Shown here: in pieces, positions 23,573-39,000 of the stretch
Numbering within the stretch: the stretch's first letter is position 1
How the letters are laid out: each line of letters opens with the position of its first letter
Assembly (NCBI GenBank): GCA_943735955.1
Contig: OX030958.1
Coordinates: 7,450,626-7,514,625, forward strand
Direction of reading: 5' to 3'
Source: Piscicola geometra
Taxonomy: Eukaryota; Annelida; Clitellata; Hirudinida; Piscicolidae
Length of the DNA stretch: 64,000 bases
Program-made: the position numbers and the translations under genes
Notes under the pieces: model-generated
Told to the model about the DNA's origin: nothing
Databases searched by the model: none
What the model saw: the letters and a program-made list of their open reading frames with translations, nothing else

Positions 23573-24631
23573 AAATAAATAAATGCTTCAAAAAGCATAA
23601 AGTTAAACTAGAGATGTAATACGATCACGTAAGATTTGTAAAGCTTTTAGTAAAAGCGATTAATAATTTGGAACTTATTCCTTTAACGTTCCAAGTCACC
23701 CACTCCACAAAAGAAGGATTCAGTCCCATACAACTGTTTGCACTGGTCGTCGAGTGAGAATTGTTGGCCAAAGAGAAGATCGCCATGGTGCAGGTCTTGT
23801 GGCGCTGTTGGCTCGTTCAAAAGACAGTTCTTATCCCTTCTTGTGTATGAGAAAACAGGGTTGAAATAAAGAGGTATTTTTATGAGATTATCTTGAAAAT
23901 AAAAAAAAGCAAGCATTTATGGGTTTTTTCTAAAAATAAAAAACATATAGAAGTACCCATTGATGCTGTCGAGCGTCATCTTGAAGTAGGCGATTGTCTC
24001 CCGCCTACACCTTCCTGAGACGACATGTCTTCCACAGCGGCAAGCACATGCGTACCAGACTGTCTCACCTGCGTGATGATGATGATGTCATCATAAGGAG
24101 GTTTGTTGTTGTTGTTTGTTTGTGTATTTGTGTATTTGTTTGTTTGTCGTCATCATTGTTGCCATTATCCTCGTCGTCGTCGTCATCGTCAGCTTATGAT
24201 GATGATGAGGATGACGATGATGATGATGATGATTACCACCCACCCACTCACCAACACCCACTTGCACCACCCACCCACCAGTTACGAATACCAGGTGTAC
24301 TTGCACTGTGAACTGCACCACAACCACTCACGCCACCTAGCCAACCACCACTCCCTCATCTCCACCCATGCCAAAGAGGTTCCTTTGTGATTACTTGCCA
24401 TTAATTGATTTATCCTGACCATTGAATAATTGAGGAATTAGCCTTAATTAATATTTCATTTGTATCATTAAATTAATTAATTATAAAAAGTTTATTTATA
24501 TTTATTAAACTCAATTAAAACACCACCCCCACCCCCATCAAAGGCGTGCAGCCACCTGCGCAGCATCTCCTTCCTCAAGGACATCAGTCACGTGTCCTCC
24601 CTCCTCGACGTCACCCTCTTCGAACTGTACG

Positions 24632-24684
<53 letters not shown>

Positions 24685-26055
24685 TTCATCATCATCATCT
24701 TCTTCTTCTTGTTTATCGTCATCATCATCATCTCCATCGTCATTATCTTCTTCATCATCATCATCATCCTTACCAGCATCACTATCATCAGCATATTAAT
24801 ATTAATAATAATAATAATAAGAACTATCATTATCATCATCATCCAGTTACAACCAAAGCTGTCCACGTCTTATGTACCGCATATACGAACAGCTGATTCT
24901 GCCCGTGCCCCCTCCCCTCCACCACCTCCTCTCTCCCGACAAGTTCGATGGCGGTGATGATGATGATGCTGATGGCAGTGATGATGATGATGTCTTTTCC
25001 ACCTCCGCATCATCTTCTAAAAAAGAGGGAGTTGCTGAAACGAATATTAATGATAAGAAAAGTAATAATAGCGATAATAATATTAATAATAATAAAAACA
25101 ACAATAACAACGATAGCGTTAATAATAGAGGTGATGATGATGATACTGCAACGAGCAGTTCGAAAATAGCGGGAAAAGGTGAAAAGAGCAACAACAACAA
25201 AAATGAAGTCGATGACGTAGGCGGAAGTAGGTTGTCGCGTCAGAAGGCGTTGTATTCGTTGTTCAACTTCAAGACAAACAAACAACAACAAGAAGAACAA
25301 CAAACGGGTTGGTGTTTGCCTTGTTGTTGTTGTTGTTGCCACTTCTTGGTTCCCAATTGAGCTTTTCACAACAACAAAAAAGTCCAAGCAACATTTAACA
25401 TCTTTTATAATAATAATGATAATAATAATAATAATGATAATAATAATGATAATAATGATAATAATGATCATCATCATCATCAAGAGAAGGTGCTCTCACC
25501 CACCTCAGCTGCAGCAGGCAAACGCTCGAAGGCACTCGACAGCAGGAGTCTCTCGTTCAGGCAGAAGGCCGTCAAGGTGGCGTCTGCTTTGCTATTTAGA
25601 TTCTAGAATATTTCACCTATTTTGATTTTAATTTTCTTTATTTATGCGTTATTCAAGTATTTTTGAGTATCAGAAAAAATCGATTTAAATACTTTTTTCA
25701 GTTGACTAGTTCACCTCACCATCCAACTCGCCATCACCCCATCCAGGTCGGCATGACTCAATCCCGTTTGATCTCCTTCAATCAATCCTTCAGCACAGCA
25801 TCATCATCATCAGCACTCCATCCATCATCATCATCATCATTACGCGTCAATAGACATCATCAGGGCAAGTCTAAGGGCCCCCATAAGACCCCAACCAGAG
25901 GTGGGTTTGTGAGGGGGACAATGTTGAAGGAGGGGAGGGGGTAAAGAGCGGCTTAGGTGCAAAGTGCTTGGAATCGTGCTTTGAAAGGAATCTCTTGAGT
26001 GAATTGATGGATTATGGAATGATGATGGTTAGATGGTTAGGTGGGTTATTAAAAT

Positions 26056-26290
26056 CTCTTCCATGCATTCATTCATCCATGCAACCATCCATGCATTCAT
26101 CCATCCATGCATGCATTCATCCATCCATGCATTCATCCATCCATGCATGCATTCATCCAGGCATGCAACCATCCATGCATGCATCAATCCATGCATGCAA
26201 GCATCCATCCATGCAACCATCCATGCATGCAAGCATCCATCCATGCAACCATCCATGCATGCATTCATCCATGCAACCATCCATCCATCA
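26056..26290. repeat. CATC/ATGCATC minisatellite in a treslin intron, copy B
   Basis: Tandem CATCCATGCA-type units just before the exon at 26,292. Copy A has a shorter version at 11,108-11,176. Met-His-Ser open frames here are artefacts. Confidence 0.9.
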
Positions 26291-28014
26291 GGTCGCAAGG
26301 CACATCACGTGTTGAAGACGAGGAGAGCTCGTGAAACTCCTGAGTGCAAGCAGGGAATCGATCGGTTCGTGTTGTTGCTGCGGTTGTTGTTGTTTTTGAT
26401 GTTGTTGCTGTTCTTTTTGTTGTTGTTGTTGTTGTTTGTGATTTTGTTTATTTTTTTGGTGCTGTTCTTGGTGTTGTTGAGGTTATTGTTATTTTTGTTG
26501 TTGTCGTTGATGATGATTTGCTGTGTTAGTTAGTTGTGTCATATTTTTGAAATATTTTGTTCCCGACATTTTTTTCACAATTTTCATCACATAAATCATG
26601 ACTAGAATCATTATCATCATAATCATCATCATCACCATAACCATCATCACTACCACCACCACCACCATCATCATCAGGTACGCCTTAAAGAGGCGGGAAG
26701 TGATGTCCCAGAGTTGCTTGGAAGAGCTGCCGCTGGAGGTGGAAGAGACTCCCTTGAAAGGTGTGTTGGCGGGTGGTCGTTATGTGGTGTGGAAGTGGTG
26801 GTTATGTGGTGTGGTAGTGGTGGTTATGTGGTGTGGTACTGGTGGTTATGTGGATGTGTGGTCATATGGTTGTGGTTGTTCTTTTGTGTGGCGTGGTGTA
26901 GTTGTGGTGGTTATGTGTGGTTGTGGGTGTGTGTATGTGATGGGGTGGTTGTTGATGTGTGGTAGTGTTGGGATGTTCTTGTGCTGTGTGGTGGGTGGGG
27001 TGTGGCTAGGGCGTAGTTGTGGTGTCTTTCTTAGCTGGCATGGCCATCACTACAACCACCCTCACAGACCAACCAGCCCACGTCGGAAATCTGAACCGAA
27101 GAACAAGTTTCTACTCCAGCCAACCTCCCGCTAGATCATCATTATCAGGAACCCTTCAGGCCACTCTCCCCATCAAGCCGATCCCCATCACCGCGAAAGA
27201 ATCTTTTTCCGCCTTTTTCAACTTGAAAGCCAAAGAAAGCAACCACAAAGACGATGGTTTTGGTAAGGATTTATCGCCATCTCTCGCTAAAAAAGCACAT
27301 ATCTTTTCGTCTCTGGTCAGTCCAGACGCTGCAGAACGAAGACAAAACGGCACGCAAAAACACGAAAATGCACTCACAAGGGATTCAGCTCGGAAAAAAG
27401 TGAATTTGAGTCAAAATAAAATCGCTGCGAGAATTCTTATCGACACTTCGAACAGCAGTAACAGCAAGAGTCGTGGCGGTGGTGGCGACAACGGTGGTGG
27501 TGGTGGCAACGGAGGACGACTGGACGTGCTTGTGAACTTGGGTGCGAAGGTCGTCGTTTCGACTCCTGTCAGGAGGATAACTAGGAATATATTCGCATCG
27601 CACTCGAACAGTCCCTACAGCCAGGGCGAGGGCGTCATCGGGACAAGGACTTCTCCTGAGGGGGGTGACTCTGATGCCAGAAGAACTAGAGATAACATCA
27701 TTATCAGCACCGATAGCAACAACAACAACGCTTTTAACAGCAAAAAAGTCATCAGCTTCAACAATTCCAGCCACCACTACCTCAGAAGTACCACCACCAA
27801 CGACCACGAAGTCAAGAGGCCGTTTGACGCTCTCCTCGATGAGAACGCCAATGATGCAACCACCACTACTGCTGATGCTCTAAGCAACCACATCTCTTCA
27901 CAAATCAACACCAACAACAACTTCAACAACAACTCCAACAACAACTTCAATGACACTAACAACAGTGTTTCTTCAAGCTTTAAATTTCGTCCTTTCACTC
28001 GATCCACAAGCTTC

Positions 28015-28110
28015 AACACGCACACAAACAACCACATAAACACGCACACAAACAACCACATAAACACGCACACAAACAACCACACAAACACGCACACAAA
28101 CAACCACACA
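28015..28110 (+). repeat. Coding 24-bp minisatellite, 4 units, treslin copy B
   Basis: Four in-frame units encoding NTHTNNHI/T, against seven units at 12,864-13,031. Confidence 0.92.
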
Positions 28111-28658
28111 GCAATCCTCATGCGCTCACCAAGCACACGGCGTAACATACTGCATGCACGCAGAGCTCTCCTCGCCTCACCTGACCACTCCAGCAGCCGT
28201 TCTGGCCACAGCAAGAAGCTGTGACTTCATGAAATATCCACAACACTCCATTTATTGTTTATGCTTCCCATTTTTACCTATTTGAGAATCTTTCTACAGA
28301 TTCTCAAGTATTTTAATTTAAATTGGTTTATTCAAGCTTTTAAGCTCAATGAACTGCAAGATGATCCATGAGTTTTTAATGTCTAGGCTTATAAATCTTT
28401 TAATCCTTTTATCGTTTTTAGTAAAAAATGCTGTTGTTTGATTTTAGGAAATACAAATTTGATCCTCAATTTTATAAATTGTGTTAAGACTTAGGTCTTT
28501 GTTGAAAAAGAATGTAACTTAGGCTCACTTTACTCTCCACGAATATAAATTTCTGCGAAAATATTTCGACTCACTTTTCAAAGAAAAACAGAACATTAAT
28601 AAGTTTCTTGACATTATAAAAAAGCGCTATATAAAAATATTTGATTGAGAGGAAAAAT

Positions 28659-29522
28659 TTACAGCAATGTTCTGTACTGGAAGTCGATCGTCTTGATGTG
28701 GTCGACCAGCCTGTGAGAGAACAAGTGAGTGAGTGAGTGAGTGAGTGAGTGAGTGGGTGGGTGCGTGAGTGAGCGAGTGAGTGGAGGAGTGAGTGAGTGA
28801 GGGAGAGTGAGTGGTGCATCTCACCATTCCTTCACGTATTGACATTCTTCAGGAGGCACGGGCGCACGGATCTGCTCCAACCTCTCCCTGAAGTCGTCGT
28901 GTTTTCTCTCGTGGTCGTCAAAACCGGAGTAGTAGACGTACTTCATCTTTGTCTGAGGCAGACAACGATAAATAGGAGTAATTATGATGTACACAATGGT
29001 TACTGAGTGAAGGTTAGAATCGATCCTGCGACCTTCGGATTGAAACCACGAATTGTTCTCAGTCGCTTACCTCGTTCTCAAAATGCTTAAGTGAGATTTC
29101 AAAAGGAGCGACTGCCAGACAACAGAGCATCATCATCATCACCCACCTCTTCGTAGTTGAAGTGCTTGTCGACCACTTCTGCCAGGTACCTCAGCTTACT
29201 CTCGTCAGTCGGCCGGTCGCACAGCCACCTCACCGCGTCGAACAGCATCAAGTGCTCCTTGTCCAGTTGCTGGTACTGTGGTGGTGGTGATGATGATGGT
29301 GATGGTAGTAATACAGTGGTGGTGGTGGTGGTTGTGATGATGGTGATGATGATGCTACAGAGGTGGTAGTGATGATAGTGGCTTGTGGTCGTCGTAGGGG
29401 CTGAGTGGCAGCAGCTGACTCACGCCGACAGTGAAGCTTTCGTCCCAGTGGTACGGCTGAGGGAGATCGAACGCCGTGGCGGCAAGAAGGACCAAGGCGA
29501 AAAGTGCGAGTGCAGACCTCAT
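28659..29522 (-). CDS. Secreted hemerythrin, copy B, 135 aa
   Basis: Same four-exon structure, signal peptide and iron ligands as copy A. Two amino-acid changes were seen: Ser to Thr at the start of exon 3 and Arg to Gln in RLEQIRAPV; both are outside the ligand set. The TATA-like box is kept at 29,563-29,571. Also convergent with a treslin 3' end. Expected to be functional if the copy is real. Confidence 0.93.
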
Positions 29523-29681
29523 TTTTGACTTTCAATCATCTTGACAGCCTCCATGCGAGCTTCTTTTATGCATGCAAGCCAGCTCATAGGTCGCCTCCCA
29601 AAGTTCCCCGTATTATGAACGTAGATTCGAATCCAAATAAAGAAATGTTTTTGCTTTTTTAATGGCTTTGTTGATTACTTA

Positions 29682-29683
<2 letters not shown>

Positions 29684-29766
<83 letters not shown>

Positions 29767-29776
29767 TATTATTATT
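29684..29776. repeat. (ATT)n microsatellite upstream of hemerythrin copy B
   Basis: About 30 ATT units. The same place in copy A (14,598-14,622) has only about 7, so the tract expanded or contracted after the copies separated. Confidence 0.95.
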
Positions 29777-30007
29777 AAATATATGTATAATAGTGTCTTT
29801 TGACATGGAGGCAAAGTGAGGATTAAAAATAAGATTCAAAGTAAGATGAACAGGTTGAGAAGTAATTTAGAACTTAAAATAAATGTATTATTAATAGAAA
29901 ATAATCGTATTTGTTTTGTTACAAGCTGGTAAACCAAACCATCAATCCGTTGAAACGTTATTAACGAAGATAATATTTTTGTTAAACATGTTACAATGTT
30001 AACATTG

Positions 30008-31202
30008 TTACATACCCCTTGGCCCCAATTCCACCCACATGTTACCTAAGGAAAATAGTCACTGGTTTGTATTATTTGCGAAGACAATGAATAATGAATT
30101 AATTTATTTTTAAATTAATTAAATACTTAGTTTTCATCTAAATTATTATATTCCAATTTATTTATTTGTTTTTTCTTTAACAACTATTTTTAATATTCTT
30201 TCTTACCTAACAAACGTGAAGGATACCCGTGAAACTCAACATTGAAGATTGTATGCCCGATTTGGTGGTGTGTGTCCAGCCTGAGCACTAGATACAGATT
30301 CCCACTCAATTTTTTGTCGCATTTCAGAATTGTCTGTGTTGAGTGCAAAAATGTAATTGTATAAATTTCAAAATAGGCAAAAATAGTTTTTTTAAATCGA
30401 ATTTTCAAAATGTATCGATGTCTTTAGATGTCTTTATAGATATATCAGCATTTAAGAATTCTTCGCACTATTTTGGTGACCACTTCTTGAACTGTGCATG
30501 TGGCCCATTTCGAATTCCTGAACGGGTTTTCCAAATTTAAGTGAAAATCTTTCTTTACTTCATAGCTTTAAATACACAGCGCTGAAATCATGTTAGTTTT
30601 TTTAATAGAGCGATTTAAAAAAGTTTATTTTTGATTTATGCGTTACAGACTCTGAAAGGTCCGCTTCTTTGGCAATGTATACTCCGGTGTTGCTTTCTTT
30701 GATGAAGCTTCCTTAAAAAAAAGAAATAATCAGATTTAAAAAATTAGCTATTAGAGGCATTATTAGATCTAAACTATTTTTTGTTAGCTTGAAAATATTT
30801 TGCATTAGTTAGAACTTCAAAAACTTGAATTAATAAATTTGACAAAACTTTTGTAATGTTTTAATATATTTTGTTAACGAATAAGATAAGAAATGTAAAA
30901 TTCAACCTTTTTTAATAATCAATGTTGTAACTTTGCTTTTTGTAAAAGCCATTTTCATTTTCAAATCCACGAACCCTTGGAAAGTTTGACATAATTAAAT
31001 ATTTGAAAATTCAATGTAGTAATTATTTAATTAAAATATACAATATAACTATCTATGATACATTTTAAAGAAATCAACATAGTAGAGATGGATATGATGA
31101 TGTCAATTGGAGATGAAACCAACTCTCAAGGGTGGGGGCAGCATCGGCCTGCAACACCAGCACGGCAAGAAAGCCAAGACAGAAAATTACTTCCCAGCGC
31201 AT
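30008..31202 (-). CDS. Small secreted protein, 102 aa, copy B
   Basis: Four-exon gene as in copy A, from the ATG at 31,202 to the TAA at 30,008, with the same phases. One amino-acid difference was seen, Lys to Thr in the HTIFNVEF segment. The TATA box and 5' UTR intron are kept. Family unknown, as for copy A. Confidence 0.6.
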
Positions 31203-31809
31203 TTCTGAAAAGATAAATCGTACTATATCATATAGTCTATATGTCATTATAAATATAAATATATTTGAATTTTACTTTTGATTTTGATTTTATTAATCAA
31301 ACTCTCTTACTGTTATAATTATTTGTGCCAAACGCCCAACTGAACACCACTCGGTGTCTTCACTGGCCTTTATAAAGAAATACAATTATAACAATATTTT
31401 AAATTTTTTTTAAATCAATGAATTATTCACGTAAGTCCGTTCTTTTTTATCGATTTAAACACTTTTGGCTCATCAAAAAACGAACTCAAAGTTTCCACAC
31501 AAAATAATTGTAACCCGAGTATCATAAAAAAATAATTAAGTGTACGACACAAAAAAATAAAGTTCTTAACGAATTTAAAAAAACAGATTTTATAAATTTG
31601 ATTGATAAATCTGCAAAATTTCAAATTATAGATTCATCAACTGAAAGTTTGTTTATTCAACATCCTCATTAAGCCTATGTTTCTCATTCAGAAAACCTTT
31701 TCATAACAATTCTCAGTTTTCTTTCTCAAACACTTTCAATCAACCATTCTTCCGCAACTATCATCTCCGTGATAAACTTAGTTTATTTCAAAGACTTCCT
31801 GCTTCTTCA

Positions 31810-35012
<3,203 letters not shown>

Positions 35013-36070
35013 TTTTTTACCTTTGAAGATAAAAAACTAGAATATATTATTTAAAAAGATAACTGAATAAATAAATCTAGTTTAAGATCAAACTTTATTT
35101 GCTTAGTGATGAGTTGATTGTCTTTTGAATGATATAATAAAAAAACTTTTTGTTAAATATCGATATTATCTTTCTCTACCTGGGAGTCTTGGGAAGGAGG
35201 GAAGAGCGCTGCTAACAGGTATCAAGTAATCTATGATACAGATGCAATGCAGCCAAGCCTTATATATTGTGCTTTCCACGCCTTGTGATTATTAAGAATG
35301 CATGACTGGTTTGTATGGATTATTATTATTTGAAATTGAGTGCAACTAATAAGTTCAGCTATTATTATTTTAATAAATATTTTTACATCTTATATTTTTT
35401 TTCTTTTATTATTATTATTTTTGAAATTTAAAATAATTATTTTTACATGGGTTTCCTTAAGTATTCAGAATCGATCGTGGTTATAGAAGAAGGTGATCGA
35501 TTAAGAATATCAAAATACGCGTGTTATTTCAGTACTAATTTTGAAGGTAAATTTTTCTATTTTCTTGAAATGCATTCTCAGTAAGGGTTTTCATATATCC
35601 AACATTTTCATATTAGTTAACATGTTAGTTTGTATTAACATTTCTCTTATTTTTATAGTTTGTTGCTTTTTTGACATGAAGATGCTGGTGCAGTTAAAAG
35701 CTGTGGAGGGAAAACGGATTGAAAGGCCGAGTAATAATTCAATCTTCAACATATCATAAGTTTCGATTCGATTTCAAGCAGAAATCGATTTTATGAATAA
35801 TTCGACTAATTTTTGCATATTTAAGCAGTTAAGCACGTGGAAGGTTGTTTTCAAAAACGGTCTAAAATTAAAATAACTGCTACGTTTTAATGTTCCTTTT
35901 ACTAGAGAACCATACGAGATGATCAATATTTTAAAGAAATAATTGTTTTAAAGAAGTAACTAATCTTTAGACGAATAACTAACTATATGATTAAATGTCA
36001 ATAACAGTTGTCAAGTTAACAGTGAATGTTAACAACTCCCATCATATTCCGAGACGCAAGGAAACTTTCC

Positions 36071-39000
36071 CTAGATACTCGTGGTCGCTTCAATGTTCAG
36101 AGCTTGCAACTGCTGCCCACTGCACTGAGTACAACACTCCTTCGAACAGCCTTTGCCTGCACAACCATCCACTCTGTCTCCGTACTCACACCCTTGAAGA
36201 ATTTAAATTAAATCATTCAATTTTTGATTACAATAAAATAAAAAAACATTTAAATTAATTTTTTTCCTATTTATTTTTCAAAATTTCTATACAAAAATAT
36301 CATGGAAAGTTAAAATACCAAGTTTTTAAAGATATGCTTGCATGGATTAAATTGGACGCTTTCAAAGTGAAGCTTAGACACAAAAAAGCCTAAAAATTTA
36401 ATATAACTTTTTCTCAATATTCTATTTCATTTTTTATTTATGCTTCCATTCATAACTTCATCTTCCACCCACCTTTTCTATCTTTTACGAAGATGGCTCG
36501 ACAACTGAAACAGCATTGTTTCTTCCATTTTTGCTCGTAGCATTCTTTTGACCGTAAAAAGGAACATACAGACTCGTTTTCACAGTCAGGTTCTTGGGTA
36601 AATGCGTAAGTGAGAAAGATTATTTTAACATGTTGGTAATGAAGAAAAAGTATTTTATTTGTTTAATTAATGAAACAATGGTTAAGCCTTGAAGTCTCAA
36701 AAAACCACCCAAAGTATTTTTTAGAGAAATTAATCTTTTTTAAGTGATAGTTGCGATGTTAAAACTTATTTATTTATTTAAAAAGTATTATTATTTAAAG
36801 TTACAGAACGTAAATTTTAATTATTTTTTATAGAATTGAAGCAGTTATTCGTTAGAAAAGCTTGAATGCTTTGTAATGTGTCTTTGGAGATCTTGTTCTA
36901 CCATAAATTTCATGTATAAGGCGTACTGGGTTTTTAAAGTAAATTTGAAAGTAAAAGAATTGCGCTTTATACATTCGGTCCTGAATAACCATCGAGCCAG
37001 GGTAGTGATGAAAGTACATAATCAAATGGGTAGGGAGGATAGTAGGAAAGAGTGGAGGCTTGGAGGAATGCTTTATGCTGACGACATCCTAGTGACGGCG
37101 GGAAATGAAGATAATATGAAGATTGTGTTAGAGGATGTACTGGAGGTGTTGGAGGAATATGGAATGAAACTGAATGAAGAGAAATCTAAAGTTGTGGAAC
37201 TGGTTGGTAACACAGGAATGGAAGGATGTAAAGAATGGGTAATTAGAGGTAGGACCATACGAAAATGTGATGAGGTAAGGTATTTAGGATTAAAGCTTAA
37301 AGGGGGAAAAAAGGGGGGGATTGATCAATTTAGTGACATGATGAAAAACGTTGGAAGCCTAACCGGCATGGTAAAATATGGAGCAAAAAGGTCGGCGATT
37401 TGTTTTATTGTGGGCAGGGAGGCATGGAAAAGCTTGATTTTAGGAAAGTTAATGTATGGTGTTGCAGCAGTTGGTTTGTCAGCTAAAGAGAAAAAGAAGA
37501 TAGAGGTTTTGCAGACTAAGTTTGGGAGATGAATAGGGGGGGTAGAGACTAGTGTAAGAAATGTCGTAGTACATGGTGAAACAGCCTGGAGTACATTCTG
37601 AGAAAGAGAGGGTAAGGTCACGACAGATTTTGTGATTAGGACATTAGAGGAGGAAGATATAGTAGGAAGAGTAGGTAGAGCATGTGTAGAGGAGAAAGGT
37701 AAGAAATCTAAATCGTGGAGAGGTGTGGCCAACTTAGGAAAAACATTGGGTGTGGAGGTTATGAGCAGAATGGAACGTGGAGGGAAAGGCGCACGAGCAG
37801 GAGTGTTTATGATGGGCGTTTCAGAAAGGGAGGTTGGATGGATGGGGGGAAGGAAACTAGTAAAGAGGATCCAACAAAGGGGAAGGGAAGAATGGGGGAA
37901 TAAGATACAGGAAAGTGAAAGACTGAAAAAGATACCGTGAGAAGAAGTCAGAAAGCAGGAAGTTGGAAAAGTATTTAGATGGTTCAGATGGAGCGAAAGT
38001 TAGGATGATGTGTAGGGGGGATAGCTTGACGGTAAGGAATAATGAAATTGTACGCTGGAAGTATGAGAAGGAGGATAGGAAATGTGTTTGTGGGGAGGAA
38101 GAGAATGAGAGGCACGTTTTGCTAGAGTGTGGGTTGTATGAAGAGTGGAGAGAAGAATGGATGACGGTTTGGAGAAGGGAGCGTGGAAAACAGGACCCGA
38201 TGGAAGGGGTCCTTGGTTACCAGGAAGAGGATCGGAGGATGGAAGAAGTGGTGCTGAGAAGTGTGGGAGCGATCTGGAGACAGAGGGAGAGAAGAGAAAG
38301 GGGGAGATGAAGAAAAAGATATGAAGTGTCGAGACAAAGGCACTATAAAGACTACTAATACTATACATGGTGTTTTAGGGTAAAATTTAAATACACTGCT
38401 TTCAGTGCCTGAAAAAGATGCTTAAACTAATTATTGAAATAATCGGGATCGACAGAATTTTCTGAAAACTAAACCTTTAAAGGGTTTTCATTTGTTATCA
38501 ACATTGTTGTTATGACTTTTCTTTTGATTGTTTTATGAGACTATAAAAAGAAATTGAATAATTTTATGTGAAAATGGAAAATTACTGGCTTTGTATTCAA
38601 TATAAGTTCCAGCATCTGAAAAACAATTTTGTCAAATAATTTTAAATATAAAATTTTCATTAAATTAGTAGGGAGTTGTTATAATGAATGAGTAACAAAT
38701 AAGCATAATTTTATAAAATAATTCTGAAATTTGGTAAGTTCAAAAAATGAGGCCAAGTCACGTTCACAAAATTTATAGCCCTAAATCACGGATAATGAAA
38801 ACACCAACCACAATAACTCACCGGTCTTGTTATACTGCAGCTTGCACGTTAAGCAGCAATCATCATTCATTCCTTGAAGGCGGCATAAAGGGGGATGCGC
38901 TCTCACGTTTATTTCACAGTCGTCTGTTTTGTCTCCATACTCGCAGCCTTTGAAATCTGTGCAGTCAGGTGGTAAATGATGCTTTGCAACTTTTCAGTAG

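Larger units (their letters stand above)
19267..23996 (-). pseudogene. 5'-truncated reprolysin-like metalloprotease, copy A (exons 9 partial to 15)
   Basis: Carries the C-terminal half of the gene found complete at 36,071-45,266. The visible parts are the end of catalytic exon 9, the ADAMTS-like Cys-rich exons (LDDQCKQLYGTESFFCG; KKDCGRHGRQTAADGTPCG) and the four modules with a CCxxC core. Signal peptide, propeptide and zinc site are missing because the sequence breaks inside exon 9 at 23,996 and continues as treslin DNA. A LINE fragment and an AT minisatellite sit in its introns. Exons are still open, so the loss is recent or an assembly effect. Without a promoter or start it is probably not expressed as a protease. 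Confidence 0.82.
23997..28224 (+). pseudogene. TICRR: Treslin 3'-half duplicate, copy B, lacking 5' exons
   Basis: Starts exactly at the first base of the treslin exon that begins at 8984 in copy A and repeats all later exons: 23,997-24,100, then near 24,277, 24,543, 24,847, 25,479 and 25,747, then 26,292-26,364, 26,678-26,760 and 27,035-28,224. Both CDK-type motifs and the final exon are open. The coding minisatellite has four units rather than seven, and a few Asn/Asp/Gly repeats differ in length. There is no start codon context or promoter: the upstream DNA is a metalloprotease exon in the opposite orientation. If the duplication is real this is a promoterless partial copy; if it is an uncollapsed haplotype, it is simply the other allele. 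Confidence 0.82.

Noticed and set aside
26029..26533. Open frames rich in Met-His-Ser-Ile-Pro near 26.1 kb
   Set aside because: They come from CATC minisatellite sequence in a treslin intron.
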